NCBI GenBank assembly: GCA_010093485.1
Contig: MU001493.1
Coordinates: forward strand, 1,453,601 to 1,517,600
Length of the DNA: 64,000 bases
Reading direction: 5' to 3'
Source of the DNA: Karstenula rhodostoma CBS 690.94
Taxonomy: Eukaryota; Ascomycota; Dothideomycetes; Pleosporales; Didymosphaeriaceae
Below the pieces are notes generated by a model that worked only from the letters and a program-made list of their open reading frames with translations, was not told the origin of the DNA and did not search any database. Positions 11,865 to 22,554 of the stretch are shown piece by piece; position 1 is the stretch's first letter; the number at the start of each line of letters is the position of its first letter. Made by a program: the position numbers and the translations under genes.

Positions 11865-13219
11865 ATGATGTTACCTACTATCAGTGCAGTCTGGCTGTGC
11901 TGGATTTTGGCTTTGTGGTTGACAGGCGTCGGGGCGCAAGATAATGGAGGTGGAGGTAGCGTGTCCTCTGCAGGTGCGAACGCGAACTTCGGAGGAGGCA
12001 ATGGAGGGTTTGGCGATGGCAACGATAGAGGCGGAGGTCGATTTGGACACAAACCGGTAAGTTGTGGCAGTGTGTTTCTTCCTCTCATAAACAGTTGCTA
12101 AAGTTCAAGTAGGACTTCCGCAAAGGCGGTCGTTTTGGGAATGGAAGAAACGGTGGGCAGCAAGGTGGCGACCAAACTGCGACAGACGACCCGAGCAGCG
12201 AAGCTGATGACGAAGACACAGAGGGCGCTCTGACTTCGTCCTCGCCTGTTACGCTTTCTGTGCCTGTGGAGATATCAGCAGCACAAGCAATTGTTACAGT
12301 GGAGACAACGGTTTTTCCAGAGTCAACGAACAGCCCCATCGCAACGTCTTCGACACCTATCGAAACTTTTGAACAGCCTATCAGCAGTGCAGATGCATTC
12401 CCGACGCCTCAATCTCGCCCAGCGACTCTTGCCGGAATACCCTATGTGGCCCCCTCTATCACTGCGATCGTCCAAAGCCTATCTTTTCTAGCCGCACTAG
12501 CGCCAGTGTCTTCACTGAGCCCAGTGTCATCCCGTACAACCATTCGACTTACGGTAACGTCTTCGACAACCGTGTATGTAGACTCTACTACTCTTCCACT
12601 GCCGACATCTGCGCCAGCAGAAGCGGACTCCACCTCGGCGCAAGCTACGCAAACTCCTTCGCTGGACCTCGCGCCCCTTCCAGCCTCCTCGGTGAAGCCG
12701 CTCAGCGCAGGCGAGAAAGCCGGCGTGGGTATCGGCATCGCGCTTGCTATACTCGCGATTTTCGGCGCAATCGCATACGAACTCTACCGTCGCCGTGAGA
12801 TGAAAGCTCGCGAACCTCTGGGCAGTCAATATGAAGGGCCCCCTCACCGTCGTCTTGTGCTCACGGGTGCATTTAAGAGTTATTTTGGTCCACGTAACAA
12901 AGGCGAGCAAAAAGGCGATCCCGAATGGAGTATTGAGTCTGCGGAGAAGGTATTCATCGTTCGAGCCGGGAGTATAAAATCCGTCGAGTCACAGCCGCGA
13001 CCTATGACTCCTCCGCTACCCAGCCTCCCATTATCTGGGCCTAGACCTGCGCTTTCAGGTAGCGGCACAGAACTTTTGAAAGTGGGCATGACAGTCCCGG
13101 AGCGGAAGCCGACCCCGAGACTGGCGGATCTGGCGCTAAGTAACCCCCCGGTTTCGCCGAGTTCATTTCCTAGTCCGCCGCGAGCTGGGAAGAATGGGAG
13201 CTGGCCGTTGCCGGAATAG
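11865..13219 (+). CDS. Secreted/type I membrane protein, Ser/Thr-rich with one TM segment
   Basis: There are two exons, 11865-12056 and 12113-13219, split by a 56-base GTAAGT..TAG intron, giving 432 aa. Residues 1-24 form a signal peptide ending near GVGA/Q. A Gly-rich stretch with Phe and Arg (GGFGDGNDRGGGRFG) spans the intron. Then comes a Ser/Thr/Pro-rich region, probably O-glycosylated. A transmembrane helix (GVGIGIALAILAIFGAIAY) at about residue 267-286 is followed by YRRRE and a Pro/Ser-rich cytoplasmic tail. This is the architecture of fungal Mid2/WSC-type wall sensors and mucin-like membrane proteins, but I see no WSC cysteine domain. A surface role is an inference. Confidence 0.75.
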
Positions 13220-13752
13220 AATTTCTTTAAGTTCACTCACGGAGTTTTTGTTATGGCTTTGGGTTTCAGGATGGATGGCGTTGAGGCTCACGGAATGAGG
13301 CTAGCTAATAATATGGCATGGCGTACTGGTTGCGTCGTCCATACCTCTACGAGTCGGCTGCGTTGCAAGAGTGAACCTTCCGTTTCTATTGTTCGTAGAA
13401 TACACGGTATACTAATATCTATAGATATGGGGGATTTTGAACTGTCTTTCGTGCGTCTGTTGAGCTTCCATCTCATTCCAAACTTGTCACACGGCTCCCA
13501 AACTACAGCACCACGGCAAGAGTCTGAGTACGGTTTCCGCAAGACGCAATCCAGAAGCCCACGGTATCTAATTATTGTCTCACTACTGTAGCTCGTGTCT
13601 TTAAGAGGACAAGGATATTCTAGATCTTATGTGCAGAGCTTGCGGCTCAGTAAATACAATTATATCCTCCGAACTGAGGGGAGCCAGATCGCATTGCTAT
13701 AGCATTGATATCATCCGAACAAAGCTAGTCCATCAGTTTGGAGATGCGCATC
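13220..13752. other. Convergent intergenic region
   Basis: This lies between the 3' ends of the plus-strand membrane protein gene and the minus-strand NmrA-like gene. Open frames here are short and match nothing known. It should contain both 3' untranslated regions. I see no repeat or RNA gene. Confidence 0.5.
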
Positions 13753-14724
13753 TCATTCCTGCAGCCATATTCTAGCCGTCTCTTCGACCCAAGACTCAAA
13801 CCTATCTGGCTCTTTCCCAAGCAACTTGATCTGATCTTGGTACTCCGCATCCGTCATCGATATTCCAGACGCCAGGAGAGACTCGAACAACAGTCTCTGC
13901 GAGCGTGCTAGATCCAAACCAGCATCACCAGGTATCACCCTCCTCAACAGCTGCTCCGCTTCCGCCGCTCCTTCTGGTGTAATATAGACACCCTTGACCG
14001 GCTTTCCCAGCGCCTTGGACCAGATCTCGGCGAATTCAGCACCGGTGTACAGCTTCTTTGTCCCGAGTTGGACTTTCTTGCGATGCCACGTTCCCGTAGT
14101 GTCGTACATAGCATTGCGTGCTGCGATGGCAATGTCAGACAGTGCGATCCTGCTGATGCCGTGTGGCGAGAGCCCCGCCAGTTCGCCTTTCGCCATGATG
14201 TTCGTTTTCTGCATGTAGTCGTTGGCGAAGAAGACTGTTGGCCCCAGAACGGTCCACTTGAATTCAAAGGGACCGTGTAGGAGTCTCTGTTCGACGACGG
14301 CCTTTGCAAGCTGGCGAGGGATGGGGCGAGTGCGGACGGCTTCCTTGAACCCGGTTTCGGACGTGAAGTCGCCGATGCTGGAGAGGTATATGAGGTTCTT
14401 GACGGTGGGAACCCTGCGGATGGCATCGAGGCATAGGAGTGCGGTGGACATCTCGTCGATGCCTGTGAGGCAGAGGAAGACTGTGTCTACCTTGTTGTCC
14501 TTCAGGAGTGATTCCACCCAAAGCGGGTCTTTGACGGAGCCTTCTGGTAAGACGACATTTTGTTCCGCTTTTGAGATGGATGGGAGTGCCGACTTCAGAT
14601 TTTCTGCATTCCTGGTTGGGAGTACTAGCGTTGGCTGTGGGCTTTGGGCCAATAGTAGGGGTACTAGATGGCGGCCGATTTTCCCGGATGCGGACGTGAT
14701 TAGAATGGATTTGGGGAGAGACAT
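13753..14724 (-). CDS. NmrA-like NAD(P)-binding protein (atypical SDR)
   Basis: A single exon encodes 323 aa starting MSLPKSILITSASGKIGRHL. The N-terminal beta strand followed by a glycine-rich turn (TSASGKIGRHL) is the dinucleotide-binding motif of atypical short-chain dehydrogenases. VDTVFLCLTGIDEM and NLIYLSSIGDF follow in the order seen in NmrA, ergot-alkaloid-type reductases and HSCARG relatives. The substrate-binding C-terminal half includes a GISRIALSDIA block, which resembles the 'D-I-A' segment of NmrA-like proteins. NmrA-like proteins act either as NAD(P)-sensing regulators or as small-molecule reductases, and the sequence alone does not decide which. Length is normal for the family. 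Confidence 0.85.
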   Translation of the reverse strand: MSLPKSILITSASGKIGRHLVPLLLAQSPQPTLVLPTRNAENLKSALPSISKAEQNVVLPEGSVKDPLWVESLLKDNKVDTVFLCLTGIDEMSTALLCLDAIRRVPTVKNLIYLSSIGDFTSETGFKEAVRTRPIPRQLAKAVVEQRLLHGPFEFKWTVLGPTVFFANDYMQKTNIMAKGELAGLSPHGISRIALSDIAIAARNAMYDTTGTWHRKKVQLGTKKLYTGAEFAEIWSKALGKPVKGVYITPEGAAEAEQLLRRVIPGDAGLDLARSQRLLFESLLASGISMTDAEYQDQIKLLGKEPDRFESWVEETARIWLQE

Positions 14725-14837
14725 TGTTGCAAGTGGAATGCGACTGGATCCTGTGATAAAAGAAAAAACGTTTTAGAATGCCTTCAAACTACCTTGTATG
14801 CACAGAGATGGTCCGTTTTATAATAACCAGTTTACTA

Positions 14838-14950
14838 ACTCATCGAGTAAGCACTTAAGTTCATGACTCACCGAGGAAGCAGTTAAATACATAGCTCATC
14901 GAGTAAACACCTAAGTTTGTGACTCATCAAGTAAGTACTTAAGTTCAATG
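14838..14950. repeat. 28-bp imperfect tandem repeat, four copies
   Basis: Units start at 14838, 14866, 14894 and 14922. The pattern is ACTCATCGAGTAAGCACTTA followed by AGTTCATG, with copy-specific substitutions. It lies about 115-225 bases upstream of the NmrA-like gene's start, in its presumed promoter. The core TAAGTACTTA is a perfect palindrome and also appears in the 57-bp repeat at the left edge of the window. Confidence 0.75.
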
Positions 14951-15013
14951 AGTTGTGTGACACGCGGCTTGTAGCGTCCGCTTCCGATTGGTAGCAACAT
15001 ACATGGTATATTT

Positions 15014-15313
15014 TCATTCGCACTTTAACGATTGGTCCTCGTTCAATGTAGCGTAAGAAAACTTATTTTGTAGTCCGTCTAACTGTGCGACACAAATCCT
15101 GGTAACTAGTGTACTCTTCAACCACTGCGCCCATCTGTCGGGCCAATTACCTTTACACTCATGTCGACACAAAGTCTCCTCATGCGGTACAGCAGCAGCT
15201 TCTACTGGTATAGGGGTTCGATCTTCCCGTCTCCGGGGCCAGAACAATAGGCGGGACCCCATCGCAAGTGCCGTCCCGATGATAGCAGATGCCACTGCTA
15301 GTCCGACTTTCAC
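15014..15313 (-). CDS. Orphan ORF with membrane anchor, 5' end lost or unresolved
   Basis: A minus-strand frame of about 100 codons begins with a hydrophobic segment (VGLAVASAIIGTALAMGSRLLFW), then WPRRRED and a soluble tail with three cysteines. There is no in-frame ATG ahead of the hydrophobic segment. The frame stays open past position 15313 into an inserted inverted-repeat element at 15327. The native start or an upstream exon may therefore have been separated by that insertion. No family is recognised. It may be a broken gene. Confidence 0.35.
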   Translation of the reverse strand: MKVGLAVASAIIGTALAMGSRLLFWPRRREDRTPIPVEAAAVPHEETLCRHECKGNWPDRWAQWLKSTLVTRICVAQLDGLQNKFSYATLNEDQSLKCE

Positions 15314-15327
15314 TTTACAAGAGAGCC

Positions 15328-15714
15328 TACTGTGGTCGCAGCCCTACCGTAGAAATTGGATGCTCCCGGTTGAGCTGAATTAGGTTAGATTGTTTTCTAC
15401 CCCAATTATGTAAGCTATATAGCGTTCTGACCCCACTTTTACAATCTATTCTGTTTTCTAGTTAGTTCGCTTATCTATAGCTTAACTGGGAGCATCCAAT
15501 TTCTACGGTATCTTTTGGCAGCAGGGACTTCTTAGCCCGGTTTTAAAATGGGGTAAGATAATATAAGGTCACTAATTAATAATATAATCTAGTCCTAAAA
15601 GGGATTACTATTATCCTATTTAGATATAGCTTATAGCTTAGTATATCTTTATTATATTACAGTATCCCTGCTCCGGGGGACCCACTGCCAAAAGATAGGG
15701 CTGCGACCACAGTA
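15328..15714. mobile_element. MITE-like element, interrupted by a second MITE
   Basis: The terminal inverted repeats start TACTGTGGTCGCAGCCC at 15328 and end with its complement at 15714. When the inner element and one TA are removed, the left repeat continues as TATCTTTTGGCAG and matches the right end over about 31 bases without mismatch. The ends are flanked by TA, the target duplicated by Tc1/mariner-type elements. The interior is A+T-rich and has no ORF, so it is non-autonomous. Its original size was about 220 bases. It sits just upstream of the orphan ORF at 15014-15313. Confidence 0.8.
15345..15510. mobile_element. Inner MITE inserted at TA inside the outer element
   Basis: The element proper is 15347-15508 (162 bases), starting CCGTAGAAATTGGATGCTCC and ending with the complement. 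The inverted repeats run about 30 bases with two G/A differences. It is flanked by TA at 15345-15346 and 15509-15510, consistent with a TA target-site duplication. It has no coding capacity. Its position within the outer element's terminal repeat shows that it arrived later. Confidence 0.85.
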
Positions 15715-15780
15715 GTCTGAGAGGAGGCCCCTGTAGAGGGGAAAGGCATGGTCGGCAATGTGGACGGGGGAGAATATGCA

Positions 15781-15952
15781 GTGCCAACAGGTGGTGTAAT
15801 AATTATTGAGCGCTGTAATGATAACTAATACTCTGCCGCCCTAATTCTTCCCTGCGAGACCTATTCTCCTCTAGTAGAATTACTAGAATTGTATTAGTAA
15901 GGTATAAGTTATTATTACAGCGCTCAATAATTATTGCACCACCTGTTGGTGC
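15781..15952. mobile_element. Third inverted-repeat element (MITE-like)
   Basis: The inverted repeats are about 41 bases long with two mismatches. They start CAACAGGTGGTG at 15785 and end with the complement at 15948. Both ends are flanked by GTGC (15781-15784 and 15949-15952), a possible 4-base target duplication. The repeats contain AATAATTATTGAGCGCTGTA. They are unlike those of the nested pair, so this is a different family. It has no ORF of its own. Confidence 0.75.
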
Positions 15953-16243
15953 TTGTGTAAGGAGAGGTCGATCATTTCTCCTGTTAGGTTGCCTTTGTGG
16001 GCTGGATGACATCATCGGATGCATGTGTCGTTACCGAATGACGCAGCACAATTATGTGACACACATCGGATCCACCTTGTTCTCGGTATTCGAGTATATT
16101 ATTTCAACAACTTAACTACTCTAGTCACTTACAAAGAGTGGCTTGGTATCATCGGGATATCTTGCAAATAAACACAAAACCCACGCTGCGGTGCTAAACT
16201 CCGGAACATATCCCTCCATGTTCGAATATTTCCAAATCCAATC

Positions 16244-18427
16244 TTACTGCTTAGCCTTCTCATTAACGGACTCAGTCGGCGGCGACTCCATCCCTTCTCC
16301 TTGCGTGACCGCAGGCTTCGGTCTCCCTTTGCCAGTGACATCCCGGAAGATAGCCTTGAGCGTGTGCATACTCGTCTTTCTTCCCTCCCACAGGGGATAC
16401 AACCCTACACAAAACGCGCTGCAGAACATCCAGAGGATACCGACGACGACCCATCCGGTGAAGAACTTCTTACTGAAGATGTAGCCACTGCCATACATGG
16501 GCATGGGCCAGAGCACCAAGAAGGCGAGCGTCATGAAGACGGTCATCCATCGCGCGATCTTCGAAGCCTTGAGGAGCTTGGCTTGCTCTTCTTCCTCTTC
16601 GACGACGCTGTGCCGGCGTTCGCCCGGTACATGTTCGATGTCGACGTGAGCGGCTGTCGCAAGGTCGTGGTCGTCACCCTTGCGGATGGCTTTCATGGAG
16701 ACCCAGTCGTAGTTTTGGGGACCGAACGCGTATGTGAGGACAGGCACGAAGATGAGTGGTGAGAGGAGTGCGACGACGTTTCCAGCCAGCATAGGGTTAT
16801 TGGCGCCGGTGGTAGCAACGGTGAGTTCGCCGCCTTCCTTCTTTGCAGTCACGAGCCATGCGATGAGCGAGCAAGCGAAACCCAGAGGCGGTGAGAAAGT
16901 GGCAGCGTACCAATTTTGCTTGCTCCACATCAGGGTCAAGGTTGCAGGGAGAACGGCAGAGGAAATGATGACGCCCATTAGGAGGTAAAGGTAGCCCATG
17001 GAGATGCCGATGTAGTAGAGACCAGTCGACCAGGCAGCCATGGCAACAGCAAACGCAACGACCATCATGTGAGACATGTAGATGAGTTGTTTTCCAGTGG
17101 CCCGAGGGTTGATGTATGTCTGGTAGAAGTCATAGGTCCAGATACTTGAGACAGCGATAAGCTCAGCAGACATGGCTGACGTAACAGCCATGAAGACAAG
17201 GAGCAGTGTCGCAGCCGCACCTCCGCTGCCCAACATAGCTACAGCAGCATTGGGAAGTACAAGGCCCGCGGAAACATCGGCAGCGGGAAGGCGGTTGGGA
17301 TAGGTTGGGAAAACGGGATTGCTCTCCAGAGCTACAGCAGCAAGACCCATGGTAGTAGCGGCTAACCATGGGATCGCGAACCAAGATAAACCGCCCATGA
17401 TGTAGCCAGGCAGAGCATCGACGGGGCTGGCGGCGATAGCCTTGTTGTAGTACCCGTTGTCGCAAAAGACGGTCCCGAAATTTCCAACAATGTTGATGAC
17501 GAAGAAAATAGCACCCTCCTTTGAGCGCATTGTAAGATATGAGCCTCCAGCGTTGCCTGATTTGATCAGTTAAAAACATCTGTATAAACTCTGTAGGGAT
17601 TGTATACCTTCAACCGGATGCCTCTTGGCAGCTTCGACGAGCAGATCGAACACTTTGGAGGGGCTCCCGAGATTGACATTGGTGGCATAGGCAGTGAACG
17701 CGAACATGAGAAGGATGACGAGGATGACGACCGTATGCGCGTAGTCGGTAAGAAAAGTTGCTTTGATACCACCAAACATGGTATAAAGCACGACACCCAC
17801 AGGAAGAAGGAAGCAAGCAGCAGCAGTTGGCACACCGGTGAGGGTTGTTACGACGGCGGAGCCTCCGGTGAGCAGCATAGATGTGACCAAGATGTTGGTG
17901 AACAAGCCAAATACCATGAAGACGATGTGCGTAACCGCTCCATAGCGCGCCCGGATAACTTCGAGGAAGGTGTGGGCGTTTGGTGCTCTTCGTTTCAATT
18001 CAATTGCGATGGTTGCGAAAAGGATGATTTGGACGGTTGCACCGGAGGCGTACCAGAATGGGCCGCTGACGCCGTAGTTGTATGCGACAGCACTAGACTG
18101 GAGTAGCGTTGCAGCCCATGTCCAGGAAGAGACGACGGCAGAGGCAACAAGACCAGACTTCACACTACGACCAGCAGTGCTAAACATCTCCGACGTTTGC
18201 AACTCATAGTTGTATCTGCACCAGTGAGCGATTGCATAACGGTCAACGTAGGCGAAGATAGCACGACATACCTTTTCAAAACAAAAGTAGTTAGGATCAT
18301 GAAGAAGCTTCAATACGTAAGCATCCAAGATGTAGTTGGCAATGCTCCAATGAACTCACGCGAAGGCGAAGCCTAGCCCGATGACAACACCATAGCCGAC
18401 AGCTTGTGACAGCGGAGGGTTCGCCAT
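16244..18427 (-). CDS. DUR3: Urea/H+ (or Na+) symporter, Dur3-type SSS family
   Basis: A plasma-membrane importer of urea of the sodium:solute symporter family. There are four exons: 18427-18360, 18307-18272 (only 36 bases), 18215-17608 and 17556-16244, giving 674 aa. The micro-exon encodes [12 protein letters not shown] and restores the first helix of the family ([19 protein letters not shown]..). Hallmarks are [32 protein letters not shown], a [15 protein letters not shown] loop across the third intron, [21 protein letters not shown] and [17 protein letters not shown]. About 14-15 hydrophobic segments are visible, with an acidic loop ([12 protein letters not shown]) before the last ones. 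Length fits fungal Dur3. It lies in tandem with a nucleoside transporter on the same strand. GATA-type motifs lie upstream. Confidence 0.9.
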
Positions 18428-20479
18428 GGTTGTTCTGATGTGAGCCTTCGAGTAACCACCAGCCGACTGCTGCTGCTGGGATGGGCGAGGATGCGTGCCT
18501 TGACTGCAGGTCTGATCCGGAAGAGTGGCGATTATATATGGTCACCACCGAACAACAAGGCCTCCCCAAAATACGTTGTGCTCTAGTGTACCGGTAAGCG
18601 GAGACAATGGCGTGAAGCCTGTAGAGATAAAAGAAGTGACGGACGGTTCGAGACCCATGGTGGCCGGCGCCGCAGGTATACTGCCGCTCTTTCGTGATGG
18701 GAAGGCAGCGAATTGCACATGTGTGCATGCTATAGAATTCTCCGTATTGGTCGTGAACGTCTTTTAGTGGAGCCGTGGGGTAGTTCGCCATGGTCGAAAG
18801 AGCAACGATACGCTGCGTTGGGCTTGACCCTGGCTGGAATTGATAAGGAAGCGAGATGCAGTCGAGATAAGATGAGCGGACATGTTTAGTCACGCTGCGT
18901 GCTGCTCAAGCAGATCAACCTCCTCATTGCGTATTGAGACTGACAGATGGACGAACGACGATCCTGTCCACTCCGCGGAGGAGTTGCATCGATGTCGAAT
19001 ATATTTTGGTGTTTCCATTGCCGCGTTACACCCCAAGCTGAGGAGAGGGCTCCAGACCGACGCCGTCACTTCAGCCACGTTGAGAATGTGTGCCATTCTC
19101 AAAAGCAAGCAACACAAGCATCTCCGCGAAAGCTGAGGGGTCGCGTACTGTCTCATGGAGGAGCGGCCGTTGTGCATCTAACGATATCATCGCCAAACCT
19201 GTGATTGGGTCATCTGGAATCCTTATCTCTCAGCCCTGCGCACCCCAACCATCTGAATTCTACCGCTGTGGGGGATTCGAGATGACAATACTCGATCGTG
19301 TTGCTAATAAATGTGCCGAGGTGAGGTAAATAGGGTACAGGTCTGCGCCGACATCGCTCTCGAACAATGGCCATCATCTGTGCGATTGCTTGCATAAAGG
19401 CGGCTCAAAGCTCGGGTCGCACAGTGTACGTGACGATTGAGATGCTGCGAGAAGGGTTTTCTTATGACCTCTGCAACGAGCATACCGAAAACGTCCCTGC
19501 AGATGGCTGAGTAGGAGCATGCTGCGAAAATCCGAGGTTGGCATGCAGTGGGGAAAGAGCCATCCGTCGCGAAAGAACACGTGATGACGCGCCCTCCAAC
19601 TTCCTCCGACGCGACCACCACTGAATGCCGCGTCTGCCAGACGGGCTCACTTCACATGCCACCAACTCATGAACCCACTGCACTATGCGATGCTCGAAGC
19701 TACATGTCCGCGTTCCCAGTCGTCCTGCGACCTCCAATAAGCCACAACCCGCGTCGGCCACCAGGCCAAAGAAGCAAGTATGCCAAACGTCCACAGGACC
19801 TCGTCGAACAATGAATATGGAACATCGGGATATTGTTCAGCCACGAGGTAGTTATGCGCTTTGGTGAGCCTCCTCTCCGGGACCTTCTAATCCCTATCCT
19901 CCTCGCGAGCGCGTTTTCCTACTTCAATATTGCAGTACCGGAACACATCATCTCCTCTCCAGGCCATATGTGCACCAACTTAACCTTTCGTCGCGTCTGC
20001 AACCGAGGTGCCTACGCAGAGCAACTGCCAATCAATGAGTTTCGTCTCGTGCATGAGTGACATTCCAACCCAGTGTGCCAAGCTCAAACGACATTTCGCG
20101 AGCAATGGCCTAATGCGTGCGCAGCCCAATGGAAAAGGGCGCATGCCAAGCTCAAGGGCGCGTAGCCTCATCTCTCGACCTTTCCCTCGTACTTCTCCGA
20201 AACCTTCTCCCGTTTTCTTTGGGACGTTGCCGCATCGAATCACACCATCATCGGTCTCGCACTCGGATCCACCTCAGCGTTCAACGACGATGGCACCAAG
20301 CGGCAGTGGTACAAGAGTAACAGGTAATAATCGATTTCACGTGGTTGGAGGGGAAACGTTTGGGAACTGCATCGATTATTTACGAAATTGTTGTTATAGG
20401 GTATCTCCGGCCGAACAACTTTGGCCTTTTTCCAACATTATGCATCCATCGTCACTCTCGGGACGCGACACCAAACCGC
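18428..20479. other. Intergenic region between DUR3 and the nucleoside transporter
   Basis: About 2 kb without a convincing gene. Several 60-165-codon frames exist on both strands, but they overlap each other, are rich in Arg/Ser/Pro and show no splice-linked continuation or known motif. The part nearest DUR3 holds the GATA-type motifs. The part nearest 20480 should be the 3' region of the transporter gene. Confidence 0.5.
18625..18870. promoter_or_regulatory. GATA-type motifs upstream of DUR3
   Basis: AGATAA occurs at 18625-18630 and 18865-18870, and TGATAA at 18841-18846, about 200-445 bases upstream of the DUR3 start. HGATAR is the core bound by AreA/NIT2-type GATA factors that activate nitrogen-scavenging genes, including urea transporters. 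Binding is inferred, and such short motifs also occur by chance. Confidence 0.4.
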
Positions 20480-22554
20480 TTAAGACGCTGTGGAAACCGC
20501 AGTGAATTTCAACTAGAAGAGTTAGATTTGGGCTTACAAGAGTTGAAGGGGCAATGCTTACCTGGTCATTGACGACCAAACCGGCAATACTGGCACTGGT
20601 CAAGGTAGAGATGACACCGGAAATCAGTGCACTAAGAGCAAGGCGCGAAACGTCACCGCTGCGTTCCGGACTGATCTGGCTGAGCACACCAATCTGGGTT
20701 CCGAGAGAGCCAATGTTACCGAAACCGCAGAGGGCATACGTGGCAATGAGTCTGGCACGAGGCGACAGGGTGGCGTACTCTGGCTCGTTTTGCAAGCTGT
20801 TGAAGGCAACAAACTCGTTGGCGATGACCTTCACACCAATCAAACGTCCGACCAGGAGGAGCTCGTGCTTGCTGCGAGGCACACCGATCAAGAATGCGAT
20901 CGGGAAGCAGATGTAGCCGAGGAGAAGCTCTAGAGTCAGGTCGTAGTCTCCGTCGAGGTTGATGTATCGGCCCCACCAAGTCAAGAGACCGTCGACAAGG
21001 CTCAGTAGTGCGATGATGCAGAGGAGCGTAGTGATGATCATGCCTGCAATCTTGAGACCCAGCCACGCACCGTTGGCGAAGGCGTGCAGAGAGTTGGCGG
21101 CCTTGTGTTCATCATCGTCAGGAATGACAACGCGTCCAGCAGTAAGGGTCTCCTCTTCTTCGGGGTATCGCAGTTTACTAATGGCGAGGGAAGCCGGAAT
21201 GCTCATGACACAAGACGAGATGAGCGCCTGCGGGTTGATGCCCATACCAATGTATGCAACCAGGACACTGCCAGCGATGGTAGCGAAACCCGAAGTCATG
21301 ACCTGATGCAATTCTGCCTGGGTCAAATGTGCGACGAATGGCCGAATCAACATAGCAGACTCTCCTTGGCCAATGAATGGCGACGCGGCAGCCACAACGG
21401 CCTCGGCACCAGAGACGCGCATGGACCAGAAGAAGAAAACGGCAAATTTGCCAATGAACCACTGTACGATGCCCCAGTAGTACAGTAGCTGCACAAAGGC
21501 GACGAAGAAGATGATGGCCGGAATGACGCTGAAGAAGAAGAAGGTGTTGGCCGCGATGTCTGGAGTGGTCAAAAACGCCACACCATCCTTGGCAAAACCC
21601 AACAGCTCACGTGCCAGGGTGGAGACGAAGTTGAAGATGTCGTAACCAGCTTGGGTCCTGAGAACGAACAGGGCGATGATGAACTGCGTGAGCATGCCGA
21701 CGATGACAGTGTGCCAGACAATCTTCTTCCTGTTCCGGGATGTGACATAGAAGAAGAAGAGGAAGACGACCAGACCAAACAGACTGATAGCACGGCTGGC
21801 TCGAGTATTGTCCACGGATTCCTCGCTTGCAAAGGTTCCGACCAGGATGACGGCGATTGTCAGCGCAGCGCCAGCATAAGTGCGCATCTTTTCCGGGACC
21901 AGAGCGACGATGCGTACACCAGTGTTGTTCCACACAAAGTGCATGGGTCGCGTGACGATGGTGATGGGGACATGGAAGAAGATGAGTCGAAGCATGATGG
22001 CCAGCCAGAAAAGGAAGGGGATGACCCAGTTCTTGTCATGTCGATGCACCACAACGCTGGCAACCCACCAACTGCTGGGCGTCAGTAAATGTTCTCGGCC
22101 ACTCTCGGCTACAAGCATTTTGCAAAGCGTACCCGGTGAAGAACATTCCAATGAAGATGTGGACGAAGATGCGGAATCTTCGGTACAACGAGGACATGGA
22201 GAGTTTCTTGGAATCGTGCTCTTCGGCGACTCCGTTGGTGTGGGAATCTTTCTCCAAGCTGCCCTGCTCGGCCTCGTAATAGCCGCCCGACTTTTCAATG
22301 TCAACGTCTTTCCGCTCCGGGTGGCCAAGACGGTGGAGGGCATCGCCATTTGGGTCCTGCGCAGGTATCACGCTCGGTTCGTTGAGCGTGGTACCTCTGG
22401 TGTAGGCCTTGGTGTCGAGGACGTCTGCGTGGGTGGCGGCACCATGGTGGAGGTGGTCGTGGTGGTGCTCGTGTGCGATGTCCAGCGCGGGGTCAGGGTT
22501 CCGAACAACACCGGGCATGGGCGAGCTGTTGTGCTCACGCGACACGTCGGCCAT
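20480..22554 (-). CDS. Concentrative nucleoside transporter (CNT family)
   Basis: An ion-coupled nucleoside importer in the plasma membrane. Three exons, 22554-22133, 22071-20562 and 20512-20480, give 654 aa. The last exon encodes only ten residues after VVNDQ. The N-terminal tail is cytosolic and His-rich (HEHHHDHLHHG near residue 30). The core carries CNT signatures: GQGESAMLIRP, MTSGFATIAGSVLVAYIGMG, VIANEFVAF and CGFGNIGSLGTQIG. Ten or more hydrophobic helices are evident. An alternative reading that starts at 22349 in another frame is rejected because the upstream exon carries the conserved N-terminal helix FRIFVHIFIGMFFTG. Length is normal for fungal CNTs. Confidence 0.9.

Noticed and set aside
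20394..22349. 651-codon frame as the complete nucleoside transporter
   Set aside because: Its first 90 residues and last 55 residues are intron or wrong-frame sequence. The three-exon model gives the conserved termini.
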